Positions 1-12,129 are shown, numbered from the stretch's first letter. The stretch: 64,000 nt of DNA from Galerina marginata (GCA_023014335.1 JAECYW010000003.1:4030001-4094000); one strand, 5' to 3'. Notes: generated by a model from the letters alone, not told the origin. Numbers and translations are program-made.

Positions 1-75
1 TAGGACGTAAACGAAACGCAGACGCTTTGACGCGGGAGTCATCCGGCTGTCGGGTCTCCAAATTGCCGTGTTCGC

Positions 76-165
76 ACGACCCTTTGTTGACCGGTCAGGC
101 CTGGTTGACCGCTTCTTGACCTTTTTTTGACTGACCCCGGCCTGACCGGTCATGACCCGGGTCAG
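76..165. repeat. TGACC/GGTCA-rich dyad cluster
   Basis: This short tract carries many TGACC or GGTCA half-sites in both orientations, including the palindromes TGACCGGTCA (twice) and TGACCCGGGTCA. It lies immediately upstream of a long fold-back element and a BRR2 5' relic. It could be a cluster of regulatory half-sites or a decayed simple repeat. Nothing in the sequence decides between these. Confidence 0.5.
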
Positions 166-169
166 TGAC

Positions 170-362
170 ACCACTGGCCTCTGTTTTCGAGAGAAACAGC
201 CAACAAAAACACGAGTTCTTTCTTTATTGTCTGTTTCTCAAAGATACAGCAAGTCGGGGATACTTAAAAAGGAAAGCCCGAATGCTGTTTGTGAAAGAAA
301 CAGGCGATAAAGACAGAAGACATATTTTTTACTGCTATTTCTTTGGAAAACAGAGGCAGGTG
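170..362. repeat. Long imperfect fold-back (hairpin) element
   Basis: The two halves are imperfect reverse complements with arms of roughly 80 nt. The left arm starts CCTCTGTTTTC near 178, and the right arm ends GGAAAACAGAGG near 356. Inner blocks such as CTTTATTG/CGATAAAG and CTGTTTCT/AGAAACAG also pair in register. The centre is near position 267. As a result, the two strands encode similar short peptides. It could be a MITE-like fold-back element or a small-RNA precursor. It sits about 60 bp upstream of a BRR2 relic. Confidence 0.65.
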
Positions 363-424
363 CCAGCTGTGAGACGCACTCCCGGTGTTCGACATCAGTA
401 CACACTTTTTCTCTTCTTAACACC

Positions 425-1000
425 ATGTCTGGCCGAGGAAAACCTGATCTTTCCGGGTACAATTACGGGCTCATCTCGTCGCTGGTGGTAACAACACACG
501 GGGCAGCTTTACCACGACCGGACAAGGAACTAGATGGTGCTCCAGTTTCTCTTGCTGGTCGGATCAATGCCGAGGAGGATACTACGGGGTCGGGCGTTCT
601 CGATACGAACAAAGAAAAGACAGCTGTGGGCGAGGACGCTGAGGGCTTGACGTATCGTCCTCGGACAGCGGAGACTCGCCGAGTTTATGAGCTCTTTTTG
701 TCGGCGGTTCATACCTCGCTGCCCAGGACATCGTACGCCGCGCCGCGGACGCCGTGCTCGAGACATTCAAGAACGAAGATATGACAGAAAGATCTCGACA
801 AGAAAACGGAGGTTGAGGAGGTCGTCGGGTCCATCTCGAGCGAGCAGTTCTCCCAGCTCGTTGATCTGTCCAAGAGGATCACGGACTACAACCCGGACGA
901 TTCTCCAACTGGCTTGGTTACTGTGTCTCAGTCTGTTCGAAGTATACCCGGCATCTCTGGTTGGACCTACGGCACCATCTCGTCGCTCGTACGTATTTGA
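425..1000 (+). pseudogene. BRR2: BRR2 5'-end relic, copy 1
   Basis: From the ATG at 425 the translation matches the start of intact Brr2 ([15 protein letters not shown], then [11 protein letters not shown] and [13 protein letters not shown]), preceded by the same CTCTTCTTA-rich leader. The segment equivalent to residues 55-90 is mostly deleted. The frame breaks after the VHTSL block, and homology resumes out of frame as KKTEVEEVVGSISSEQFSQL and ITDYNPDD. After the Asp-Asp codons it leaves Brr2 and enters a tail reading SQSVRSIPGISGWTYGTISSL, which relics at 7.6-8.3 kb and 24.2 kb share. No helicase domain is present. It is non-functional as Brr2. Whether it is transcribed cannot be told from sequence. 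Confidence 0.85.
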
Positions 1001-1019
1001 CCACTTGTTTAAACACCCC

Positions 1020-2620
1020 ATTTTGAGGATGAATTGTTAGATACTTGGCTTCGATGAATGATGCATGGAAGCTTATTTATGAACGCAGAGTTATAAGAAA
1101 GAGGAAAGGATCAGAGTATCATTCAGGACGAGGAGGGGACACACCTGCATCGACGGAAGGTATGACATCCCGAATCCCGGTCTACCTTCTGATCCTGACG
1201 GAATTGTAGGTGAAGCTTTGAAAATTTGAAGATCCATTCGTTTTCGAACACCTTACTATAATAATACTTGGAAACAATATATATACCTACTTAGATTCCA
1301 TGCATTCCCCATCTCCTTTCCTCTTCTTTTCTCTTCAAACCCTTTTCGTTTTCATCATCCCCCAGCATCTCGAAGTCGACAATGACGACAGCGCATATAT
1401 TCACAAGTTGGTACATTTTGTCCATCCTACATAGTCGGTGCACTTGACCTTTGCTGACGTTCTCGCCGACCTAGGCAGGTGCCTTCTCTTTTGCCTGTGT
1501 TTGCCTGTGTGGATTGTCCGTCGTTTCGTTTCTTCTCGTTTGCTGACTTGCTGGCCTCGTTGCAGTTCGATGCGAATAACGAATGTGAATGCACCCGCCA
1601 ACTGGCAACGACCGACTGAGGGTCGACGGTGTCAACAGTGACTTGCACCATCCAGCGCGAAGAGATAGCGTCACCTTGTCTTTCTTAGCCTTCCTCTCTT
1701 GGTTTCTTGGCACTGCATCTCTCATCCGTCCGCCCTGTTACGAGCAACAAGGCGGCTATCTATCCTCTGATCCCGCTCGACCCACAGAAGTAGCCTCTCT
1801 GAGCATCTCGAAGTTGACGACGACGTCGGCGGCGCATATACCCACGAGTTGGTACGGTTTGTCCATCCATCGCATGCTTGACCTTGTTTGACGCTCTCGC
1901 CGATCTAAGCAGGTGCCTTCTCATCTGTTCGTGTTTATGTGTGGGTTGATGGTCATTTTCATTTCGTTTCGTTACCTTTTGACTTCGTTGCAGATCGAAC
2001 TGTCCAGCGCGGAGACGGCATCACCTTGTCTCTCGTACTATTCCTGGCTCTGCATCCCACATCTGTCCACCCTCCGCTACGAGCAACAGGGCGGCGACGA
2101 GGCATGCGACTGCAGAAATTTGATGTCTCTGGCCGAATGCTACGGTGTGCTGACCTCGGACCTCCAATTAAGCCGGTGTCGAGTGTGTGGTCTCGCAGCC
2201 CTCCTCCTTAGCAAGTCTGGCCGCTCTCTGCTCCTTATGGTGCTGGATGAAGTGATAATCATGATGATGCCGGCGGATGACATCTGCCGCTAGACATCGA
2301 CGAAATGGCGGATGGGGACGTATGTGCGTGTGTTGTGGTTTCCGCTGCCCGAGTCTGAAAATTGGAGAACGGTAAAAATGAGGCAAGTATTTCGATGCTA
2401 GTGAATCATTGCTTGCCCTCGCGGCTAGCTTATGACGAGTTGTACTGTGCCAGGTAAGCCTGCACCGTGATTGCTTTGACCCCAATTTTCGACCTTCCGC
2501 TAATCTACATATATTTCACCAGGTATTGTTAATGCCAGGTCATCAAGTACCGGACCTCGGGGCGGTTTATGAGCACAGACAAGATTGCCTCGCCTGGATT
2601 GGTTTTTAAATGAAAATCAT
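1020..2620 (+). repeat. Cassette array following BRR2 relic 1
   Basis: Non-BRR2 sequence that recurs after the other BRR2 5' relics. It has a head (about 1,030-1,360: an ATGATGCATGGAAG block, then a CTGATCCTGACGGAATTGTAGG block), followed by two copies of a body. Each body starts AGCATCTCGAAGT (near 1,363 and 1,802) and contains GCGCATATA, a CTAGGCAGGTGCC-type junction (near 1,475 and 1,908), and a pyrimidine-rich stretch ending TGCTGACTTG...GTTGCAG. A final block near 2,330-2,460 carries CTGCCCGAGT and an intron-like segment. No convincing long reading frame runs through it; the ORFs present are short and in different frames. It may be a decayed multi-exon gene or a non-coding repeat. Confidence 0.6.
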
Positions 2621-2724
2621 GTTCCTTCATGTACTAGATTACTCATTTATCAATGTTGTATTCCATGAGGTTGCGTACCATCTTCAGATATAATATAGCC
2701 TCGTTTGAATAACTTCTTGTTTGT

Positions 2725-5700
2725 TTCCATCTCTTTCATTTTATTCATGACGGAGCCATGGAGTGGTGGTCATACCGATCACAAGAAATCAAATAACAAA
2801 TGACTATGAATTACATACAATAAAGCAAGAAAGATCATCGGCAAAATACGATTGAGTATCTACTCATCCTGGCCGCTATCCATGTCGTCGTCACTATGGG
2901 TTTCCTCTCCTTTGGCATAGGGTCTAGGGAAATAATGTGGTCGGCACCAACATAGGGGTCACAGATCACCCAGAGTTTGAGTCAATGTTTGCCTTTTGGT
3001 AGCGAGAATTCCAGTTTGGCAGCAAGGCTCTTCGCGACGGTAACACACTTGATGACGAGTAACTGGCGGGTGGCGGGATCGCCGATGACGGGCCACCAGT
3101 TGGCGAGCTTTTTCAGTGGGTAAAATGGTGCGACGACTATTTGATCGCTTTGATCGTCTTCATCGATATCACGAGCCAATGCAACCTTCAGGAAGATAGA
3201 CGAGCCAGCGGTGTACTCTCCTTTGACGAGCTCATGAGAAACGTCGAGGGTTAGGTAAGAGTTGAAGAAGGTGGCAACGTCTCGCCTGAGAGGTTCTATC
3301 AGTGATCAATGGAAATAAATGATAGACAAACACTTACATCTGAGCCTGAGACATCTGCAGTAATTCGTTGTGTTGGTCGTCCTCCATCTCCATAACATCG
3401 TACACAGATTCAATGTTCGCGTCTTTACACCTCTTGATAACCTGAGGAAGTACAATGATTAAGTCCGGAACAGCGACGAGACATACAGAAGCTTACGTCA
3501 GGTTCAAAGTGCGGAATCTGCTTCAACGGCGAATCGGTTTCCCACATGGATTGAACGCACATCTGCGAGAGATCCATTGCACCAAGGGGGTTCAGCCATG
3601 CATTTGACGACATGACATCGACATTACATCAACACAAGCAAAGAGAAGATTGAGAATCTTCTCCAATACGAGGACCTGATCTGCTGCCAGGTCTGGAGGA
3701 AGTTGGATGCGAGAGAAGTGGGCTTGGAGCAGGCGGAATGTTTTGAAGTGAGGAGCTTCGAAGTCGGCGCGGTCGAGTTTGACTGGAACGCGGTCGTAGA
3801 TGCGTCGGAGCAAGGTGTCCTCGTGGCGGCGGATAGGAATGGTCTCGCATTCGGCGGAAGATGAGACGACGTCTAGCAGACCTTTTAACTTGGTTCGCGC
3901 CTTGAGGAATAGCGCGTATACATCCACGGTAATGTCTGCAAACACGATTTTTAACAGCCGTGTTCGTGAATTTGAAGATGTGCTTACATGAGATGTTGTA
4001 GTATGCGGCGATCATGCCAATGTTGAGAGTGACATCCATTTCGTCCTCTGCCAAAAGATCAGATACCATTTACCACAGCTAAGGTAAAAGGCGTACCGAT
4101 AGCAACACAATTCAAGTTGCCCAAATTATTCAAACTGGTCTCGACGAGTTCCGATAGATGATCGAATACGTGTTAATGACTCGTGTTGTGAAGGTTGTAG
4201 TAGTTGGGCTTTTCGAGCAATCTCTTGTAGAAGTCGTCCAAGTCAGAACATCTTAAAAGCCAATCATTCAGCAACAGTAATCACACGGAAACATACGGTC
4301 AAACTGACCATAGCATCCTGTTTGTTCTCGGTAGTCTCGACGACAGAAATCTCAGCCAGGAAGTAGTCGTGCAGGTAATGGGTCGGCAGGTGCGACTCGA
4401 TGGCAAGACTTCGAGATAAACTTCTTGTACAAGTCCTTGCGGGTTTGGTGGCACATGAGGACGCAACGACTGTGTTCTTGTCTTCTAGGGGTCTGCATGC
4501 CTTGCCCATCATTTGGAGGACATCCATAACGGGGTAGTCAACGTATCGATGTTCCATTCCTTCGTAATATTGGACACCCATGTGATGACTAATTCCGTGC
4601 AGTATCCTAAAGAAATGATCAGTAGTAATGACTGAGGAAGGAACATTAACATACTTTAGAAGCTATAAGGACCTGAATGGCCACTGATTCGAAAACAATC
4701 CGTTTATCATGCTTATCCAACGCTTCGTGGCAATAGCCAATGCCACGTTTCAAGGTCTCCACAAGTGGTTTGTCGTTAATATAGTCGAGATGAGGTTGGA
4801 GGTCTTCGAGTTCGATGTTCAGGAACATATCGAATTGATCGTCTGCCGAGCAATGGGCTAATATGTTGTCAACCGTCAATCGGCACTGCCTCCTGCAACT
4901 TCAAGGAACGAAGACGATGACGGGTTTTGAAAGCCAATATTTCTTGATGGCCAGATAAGTTGGCTTTGACCGGGAAATCATCAAAGACGGGAAATGAGGG
5001 ATTGAGAACGATTGAATATGTATAAATATATCTAGCGGACGAGCACAGTAGAATGTCAGTAAATAAAGGAAGCATTGACTTGGCAAAAATACCGACGAAA
5101 CTTGAGGAGAAGTTGAGGATGGTATGCTCAGAAGCACCGAAGAATTCTATGGGGGGTATACTGAGCGCAGGGCCACAAAAATAAATCGAGAGAACGACAT
5201 ACCGTCCAGCAGGCTGCTACACGAAAACCATATCGGCAACAAGAACAAAACCTAGAATGGAAATAAGATACAAAAGATTGACAGACAAAGAAGAACATAC
5301 CGTCAAGCCTCAGATGCGAGACATATGCCAGCAGTAACACATTCACATTCACCGCCGGCTCCTCTTAACCGGGATTGGCAACTACTCCAGCAGCTTGACC
5401 AGCTCGAGCTTCTCCTGGCGCAGCGGCAGCAGCTTAAACTCGTTCGACAGCGCGAACACCCTGAAGAGCTCCAGTGCTGGCAAAGTGGCGGTGTCGGCGG
5501 GTTTTTGGATGAGGCCAGCGTCGTCGTCTTGGTAGTCGGCGCCGACGCCGTAGAGGGCAGGCGAGCGGAGTATGCGGAAGTACCTGCAAGGCATCTGATT
5601 GGGTTCAAAAATATTGAAGGACAAGAAAATGACTTACAAATAGGTATACCCTAACCACTGCACCGCCTCGTCCCGATCCTTGACGGTACCCAACACAATC

Positions 5701-5945
5701 TTCGAGTTCAAATTGTCCGGCGGCGTCCGCCAACTTCGCCACAAACTGGCTCTCGATAGAGAGTTTCTGGTTCGGGTGTGGATGATTGAAAAAGGGGATG
5801 ATTAAGCCATAAACAACATCTGATGAAATAATGTTCATTAGAGAGGGCGAGAATTAGAACCAAAGCAGATCATGCTTACCTGCTGCAACTCGTCGTAACC
5901 TAGGCTAATAATGCTTCAATAGCATCAAGATACTTCATTGTTACG
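2725..5945 (-). pseudogene. BRR2: BRR2 3'-half relic (minus strand)
   Basis: Read on the minus strand, this follows intact Brr2 from the end of the first helicase cassette ([12 protein letters not shown], then the [25 protein letters not shown] block) to the acidic C-terminus and part of the 3' UTR. It has frameshifts throughout. Near 5,145-5,160 homology jumps from the intron before the [14 protein letters not shown] exon to the GASEHTI block. That removes about 1.45 kb, including the second Walker A (GSGKT) and DEVQ motifs. The Sec63-like C-terminal blocks remain recognisable ([16 protein letters not shown] near 3,700; [18 protein letters not shown] near 3,080). It is a clear genomic pseudogene because intron positions are retained. 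Confidence 0.88.
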
Positions 5946-7600
5946 GCTCTCCGATCTCCCGCCAGCCCGGTCCATCGTCAAGTTAAATTCGGGCAGCTTT
6001 CGGCAGCACGAGCAGCGGACGGGGCCAGACCTGCTATGGGGAGAGGTGCTTGATCATAGATTCGACGCCTGCTTGGGTTGGAGGTGCGGAGGCCCGGAGG
6101 GCGACATACCCAGCCTGTTAGTCAACAGACGGGTAGGAGTCTGGGCTTCCATTTGTTGCCGCCCTCGCCTTCCTACCGTAGACGGCCGGTGTGTTGAGCA
6201 GGGCTGAGAGTGGACGGCGTTAGAGATACGGGTGACGGTGGAGAGAAAATATGTCCACGTACCGAGCTTACAGAGGTTCAGGCCTGGAGACAGCCACATC
6301 GACCTTTTGTAGTCGCCGCCGCTGCCATATTTCTCGTAACGGAGGGAGGACGCATGCAGGATGAGACGTCAGGCACTAAGGAAGGAAGGACCATTGACAG
6401 GGTTAACCCTCACTTGACCGTTGGCGGGTAAATTCGCATTCATTGTAGGTCCGCATAGAACTGCAACAAGGTCAACAATTCAGCAAACGAAACAAAATGA
6501 AAATGACTACCAACCTACACATAAACACGGACACATGAGAAGGCACCCGCCTAGATCGACGAGAGCGTCAGAGCAAGTCAAGCATACGATGGATGGACAA
6601 ATCGTACCAGCTCGAGGATGTATGCGCGGCCGCAGCCGCCGTCGACTTCGAGATGCTCGGAGGGGCTGATCCCGCGAGCCGAGCGGGATCAGAAAGTAGA
6701 TAGGAATTCGGGACGACACATCAAATCTAGTTGCCATTGCTTCCCCTGCTCCGTTTCTGAGACTCAGGTTGTGTCGAGTATGTCCTTCATGTTCTGGATG
6801 ATATTTTGATCCTGTCGACTTTCAGAGACAAGGACGGTGGTGGAGAGTATACATGCTGGAATCTTCAGGTCTGAGGACAGCGAGTTCGACTAGTTGTGCA
6901 GTTGTCATCGTCGTTGCAGCCCTGTTGGTCATAACGGAGGTGCCGGGAAACCAAGAAAAGAAAGCTAAGAAAGAAAAAGAGGCGCCGTCTCTTCGCGCTG
7001 TATGGTACAATGTACGTTGACACCGTTAACCCTCACTTGATCGTTGATCATTGGCAGGTATATTTGCATTTGCTATAGGTCCGCATCGATCTGGAGGTCA
7101 ACAAGTTATCAGACGAGTTACGAAACGAAACAAAGGACGAACAATCCACACACGCAAACACAAACAGGAGAGAAGACACCGGCCTATGTCGGCGAGAGCG
7201 TCAGCACGGATCAAGCGTGCGGAGGATAGGCAAATCGTACCAACTCGTGAATATATGCGCCGTTGTCATTGTCGACTTCGAGATGCTTGAGAAGGATGAC
7301 GAAAACGAGCAGGAGGTTGAATAGAAAAGAAGGAGAGGAGAGGAGACGGCAAGAAGAATCAAAGTAAGATGTTCGGAAACGAATGAACCCAGAACCTACA
7401 ATTCCGTCAGGATCAGAGGTAGGATTTGAGATGAGGTCAAACCTTCCGAAGCTCTGTTTCTGAGTCCTAATCTCCTCCTCGTCCTGAATGATACTCTGAT
7501 CCTTTCCTCTTTCTTACAACTCTGCGTTCATCAATAAACTTCCATGCATCATTTATCGAAGCCGATTATCTGACAACGCATCCTCAGAATGGGGTATTTA
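5946..7600 (-). repeat. Cassette array, minus-strand copy
   Basis: Minus-strand counterpart of the 1.0-2.6 kb and 24.3-26.4 kb cassettes. Reading from 7,600 downward gives the ATGATGCATGGAAG head, an AGCATCTCGAAGTCGAC body near 7,285, a second head with CTCGACACAACCTGAG near 6,780, a second body near 6,655, and the CTGCCCGAATTTAACTTGAC block near 5,985. It joins the BRR2 5' relic (7.64-8.3 kb) to the BRR2 3' relic (2.7-5.9 kb) on the same strand. The cassettes therefore occupy the place of the missing middle of Brr2. No intact gene is seen. Confidence 0.6.
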
Positions 7601-7639
7601 AAGAAGTGGTCAAGTATGTTGCCGTAGGTCCAACCAGAG

Positions 7640-8300
7640 AGGCCGGGTATACATCGACCACTGAGACACAGTAACCGAGCTCGTTGGAGAATCGTCCGGG
7701 TTGTATTCCGTGATCTTCTTGGAAAGGTTGACGAGCTGCGAGAACTGCTCTTCCGAGATGAGCCCGACGACCTCCTCAACCTCCTTTTTCTTGTCGAGAT
7801 CCTTCATGTCTTCATCCTTGAGTTTCTTGAGCACAGAGTCCGCGGCGCTGCGTACAATGTCTGGTGCCTCGACTCCAAGCGAGTTATGGACAATCAACAG
7901 AATGAGCTCGTAAACTTGGCGAGTTTCCGATGTCTGAGAGCGATACTTCAAGCACTCGACGTCCTGAGTCACCTCGATTATATCCGCGTAGCCAGAACCA
8001 GAAAACACGCCCACCGCTGTCTGTTCCTTCTTCGTATCGAGAACCTCCGAGCAATAGTATCCTTGGGATCAACCCGACCAGCAAGAGAAACTGGAGCGCC
8101 ATCTGTTCCCTTGTCCAGTCGCGGTAAAGCTGCCCTGTGCATTGTCGACACCAACGACGAGATAGCCCCGTAGTTGTACCCGGAATCAGGTTTTCCTCGG
8201 CCAAACATAGTGAGATGGTGGTAAGAAGAAGAAAGTCTGCTGAGTCGAACAGTAGGAGCCTGGAGCGCGTCTCTGAAATCTTGTTGATTATGTAATTTCT
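7640..8300 (-). pseudogene. BRR2: BRR2 5'-end relic, copy 2 (minus strand)
   Basis: A minus-strand relic whose ATG is at 8,206-8,208 ([19 protein letters not shown]). A frameshift or small deletion follows the AGRVDPKD block. In another frame, [48 protein letters not shown] and KITEYNPDD follow. After the Asp-Asp codons it ends in the same non-Brr2 tail as copies 1 and 4. The leader upstream of the ATG (ATTACATAATCAACAAGATTT, GTTCGACTCAGCAGAC) matches the intact gene, so this is a genomic duplicate including promoter-proximal DNA. It retains more Brr2 sequence than copy 1 but encodes no helicase core. Confidence 0.87.
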
Positions 8301-9965
8301 AGTTGCACAAACTTGGTCGCGGTCCGACGGTGGCCAAGTTTCGTCGTCCACGTCAATACGGCATCTCATATCACCCGCCCTGACCTATCTGATACCTCCC
8401 CCGTATCCCCAGAACTCGAAGAGATCCACCCAATCCTTCCAACTCAAATTTTCGATTCTGTCTGAATCTTCATACCACCCCGACGGCCTCCACCAGCCCT
8501 CTTCGCACCGACTGGTCCTTTCCCTGTCGTATACATAGAGCTGGATCAAAGAATACACATTGATAATTAAGGCATGGCGGATCGTGCGGAGGGCTTACCT
8601 GGCTTTCAAGGTAAGTAACGGTTCGTTGCCATCGAATACTGGCTTACCCTGTTTATATAGCCGGCCCAATCCCCTGTCTAGCCGCAGTTGATGGCTGTTC
8701 TGCGTGGAAATCTGTTCAACGTCCCGAGAACGGAGCGTAAAACCCAGCGCGGAAGCAGTACTGGCCCTGTCCTTACTGTTTGTCGTGTCCTGGGCGCAGA
8801 GGTAAGTAACATTTCTCAGCATAAAATACTTACTTACCTTGTCTCTAGCATTCCTCAAAGAGCGCGAAACTCACACAGCTCCATCCTGCCACCTCCTCGT
8901 CTTTTCATGCCAAACACTCAAGCTGCAGCAAGTATCAAAGCCTGCATGAAAATCAGCTAAACGGCGTGAAATTTTAATCAAACCACCAATGAACTCACTC
9001 TCGCACCAGCCCATCTGGTAGACATCAAAATCACCCACCCACCCACCAATCCATTCTCGCCCTCTGCCCGCGACTGGAGGAGAAAACGTGCTTTCTGTGA
9101 ACACACCGACGGCAGTCTCGACTACATTATTTCAGTCGTCACCGCTGCTGCCGTCGTCATCGTGATAGATTAGACGAGGAGCCGGGCTTCCAGAGGCGGG
9201 TGTTGTAAAGAGAAGCACAGATGGTGCAGAGGAAAACGAAAAGACGTACCGAGGCCGTATACCGTTAGGCCGCAGTTACCGCTGTCGCCTGCCCCATTGC
9301 CGCGCTTTCTGGTCATGGATGTGAGATGCAAGCCCAGAGAGTCAGAGACCGAGAAAGCTGAGGCGAGTTTGAGGGCGTCAACGACGCAGCGGAAGCGGGA
9401 TCTAAGCTGCAGTATAGAATTTTCCTGCGTGAAATTTGAAGTGAGTTAAACGTTGCCACAATGAAACCTAAGCACAGGACTCACCTTCGAACCAGCCGCA
9501 ATCTTCGTCAACGTCAAATTCACCCCCCCTCCACCCCCCCTACCAAGCCATCCTCCCCCGTCTGCCTGCGAATGGGAAGAACCGCGATCATCATCGACTA
9601 TTTCCGGTCGTCGCCGCTGTTGCTGCAGCTGCCTTCGTCGTCGTTATAATCTCCTTCCACAACTCAAGGACCGGAATACGACCAGGTCCGGGCTGCTAAG
9701 GAAGCTGGCTACCCGTTAAATACCCGTCTGGTTTGAAGGTGCGGTTGCAGGGGGGCGGGGCGACGAACGTACTGGTACCGAGGCATAGATGATCAGTCGG
9801 CACACGCGCAGCGGTATCGACTACGATTATTTCCAGTCGTCGCCATCATTTTCATCGTCATCATCTCCTCGTTTAGCAGCTTGAACTCTCTGGGTCGTGG
9901 AAGAATAGGGCAGGGCCTAGCATACAGAGGAGACCGGCTGCTTCGGGAACCGTTAGGGACGATCA
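8301..9965 (-). repeat. BRR2 upstream-type repeat array (minus strand)
   Basis: In minus orientation this region resembles what lies upstream of intact BRR2 at 35.8-37.3 kb. It contains GGAAATAGTCGA-type blocks (reverse complements near 9,130, 9,600 and 9,830) and intron-like GGTAAGTAA...TTACTTACC segments near 8,610 and 8,800. It sits directly upstream of the minus-strand BRR2 5' relic, preserving the intact locus's order. The tracts near 9,030-9,050 (CCCACCCACCCACC) and 9,520-9,540 (C-rich) are simple-sequence. No gene was recognised. Confidence 0.55.
8800..8839. repeat. Perfect 10-bp inverted repeat with splice-donor-like arms
   Basis: AGGTAAGTAA at 8,800-8,809 is the exact reverse complement of TTACTTACCT at 8,830-8,839, with a 20-nt loop. 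Each arm reads as a consensus fungal 5' splice site (AG|GTAAGT) on its own strand. Related, less perfect versions lie at 8,596-8,617 and in the 36.8-37.3 kb array. Confidence 0.75.
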
Positions 9966-9971
9966 ACCAGA

Positions 9972-11760
9972 CATCCTCCTAAACATTGAACTTGAAGATC
10001 TCCAGCCACATCCGGATCATATTCGAGTATTAACGACAAAGCTCATGTGGAGACCTTCAAACCTGGCATTTGGTATTGCCACGAGGCGTTGGATAAGTAC
10101 CCTGAGAGAATTGTTCAATGTCTTTTCGAATTCGAATCAGTGGCCATTCAGGTTTCTGTAGCTTCTAAAGTATGTTAATCTCTTTGTTCCTTAGGCATTA
10201 TTACTGATCGTTTCTTTTAGGACACTACATGGAGTCTTCCTGTAGCGAGCTGTCATCATCATGGGTGTCCGATAGCACGATGGCAAGGAACACAGATACA
10301 ATGACTATCCTGGTATGCATGTCTTCCAAATGACGGGCAAGACGTGCTGACCCCTAGAAGACGAGAACAGTTATTACGCCCTCATGTACCAACAAACTCG
10401 CAAGAATCTCTGCAAGAATGAAAGCCTTCCCATCGAGTTGCATCTGGCCGCCCATTACTTGGACGACTATTTCCTCGCCGAAATTGCCGTCGAGACTGTC
10501 GAGGAAAAACAGGATACTATGGTCAGTTTTGCTGTATGTTTCCTCCTGGATTACCATTGCTAAATGATCGGCTTTTAGGGTGTTCTGGCGTGGACATACT
10601 TTTACAAGAGAATGCCCCAAAACCCCAACTACTACAACCTTCACCAACGAGTAATCAACATGTATCAGATCATCAATCGGACTTCGGCGAGACCACTTTG
10701 AACAATTTGGTCACACTCAAAATATTGCCATCGGTACTTTTTTTGCCTTGGCTATGGTAAATGTTACGCAGTTACGATCGTGTTCCAGGCGACCGCGCCG
10801 ACTTCGAGGCTCCTCACTTCAAGCTAGTCCTCCTGCTTCAAGCGCACTTATCTCGCATTCGACCTCCCCCGGACCTGGCAGTGGATCACGTTCTCGTATA
10901 GGAGAAAGTCCTCAATATGCTCTCCGCTTGCGTTGATGTCATGTCGTCGAATGCATGGCTGAAAGCCCTTGGTGCAATGAGTCTCTCGCAGATGTGTGTT
11001 CAAACCATGTGGGAAACCGATTCGCCGTTGAAGCAAATTCCGCACTTTGAACCTACCTCAGCTCTTGTGTGTTTTGTCGCCGTTCCAAACTTAATCATTG
11101 TACTCCCTCAGGTTATCAAGAGGTGTAAAGACGCGGGCATCGAATCTGTGTACGATGTTATGGAGATGGAGGACGACCAACGCAACGGACTACTGCAGAT
11201 GTCTCCGGCTCAGATGTCAGTGTTTATCGATCATTTATTCCTATCGATCACTGATAGAACCTCTCAGGCGAGACGTTGCCACTTTCGTCAACTCGTATTC
11301 AACTCTCGAAGTTTCTCATGAGCTCGTCCATGTTCCTGAAGGTTGCGCTGGCTCGTGGTATTGATGTAGACGATCAAAACGATCAAACAGTCGTCACACC
11401 ATTCTACCCACTGAAAAAGTTTGCCAACTGGTGGCTCGTCGTCGGCGATCCCGCCACCCACCAGTTACTCGTCATTAAGCGTGTTACTGTCACGAAGAGC
11501 CTTGCTGCCAATGGCAAACATTCACTAAATCTCTATGTGATCTGTGACTCCTATGTTGGTGTCGACCATGATATTGTCCTGGACCCTATCGATGTAGCTG
11601 AAGGAGGGAAGAGCGATAGTGATGACAATATGGATAGCGATGAGGACGAATAGATGCTCCGTTGTATTTTGCCGATAATTTCCCTTGCTTTCTTGTAACT
11701 CATAGTCATTTGTAATTTTTGTTATTCGATTTCTTTTGATCGGCATGACCACTGCTTCAT
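9972..11760 (+). pseudogene. BRR2: BRR2 3'-end relic with 3' UTR (plus strand)
   Basis: Homology to intact Brr2 starts abruptly at the LNIELEDLQPH block and runs to the acidic C-terminus (SDDNMDSDEDE, stop 11,651-11,653) and about 100 bp of 3' UTR. Frameshifts interrupt the region. About 260 bp equivalent to 43,770-44,030 is missing, so the sequence jumps near 10,765 from the LPSVLFLPWLW frame to the [15 protein letters not shown] block. The last exon is well preserved over [31 protein letters not shown] sequence, but about 12 codons equivalent to [12 protein letters not shown] are lost. The downstream neighbour gene was copied with it. Confidence 0.87.
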
Positions 11761-12129
11761 TGCTCCCTCATACTCGAGTAGATGAAAAAGACAGAATTCA
11801 ATAATACACTGCGTTAATATATGGACAAAAAAGATGGTCCACAACGTCATGGAATACAATACAGATAAATTGGTGGCAAACGAAGAGGAAGTGCAGGTGA
11901 GTTTCGACAGAAAACGAGGATAGAATCGTTGGTCAAGTGTCGGAAGCGGTATTATATATAGGATATTGCCTTGAATATTATAGAAAACGAGAGAAAAACG
12001 CAAGAAAGGTGAGAACAAAATAGAGTGGTCAACAAAGATCATGAAGCCGGTGTCTCGCTTGACGGTCGAACATCGACGCAAACTGATGTCATGAGGGCTT
12101 CTTCTACGTTTAACCGTTATCCCAAAATC

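Noticed and set aside
2725..5945. Processed (retro-) pseudogene origin for the BRR2 3' relics
   Set aside because: Intron sequences are retained at the same positions as in the intact gene, and the 3' UTR and neighbouring gene were copied too, so DNA-level duplication is the explanation.
9520..9541. C-rich tract as a G-quadruplex on the minus strand
   Set aside because: The runs are irregular and there is no evidence of conservation. It was judged to be simple sequence in a decayed repeat.
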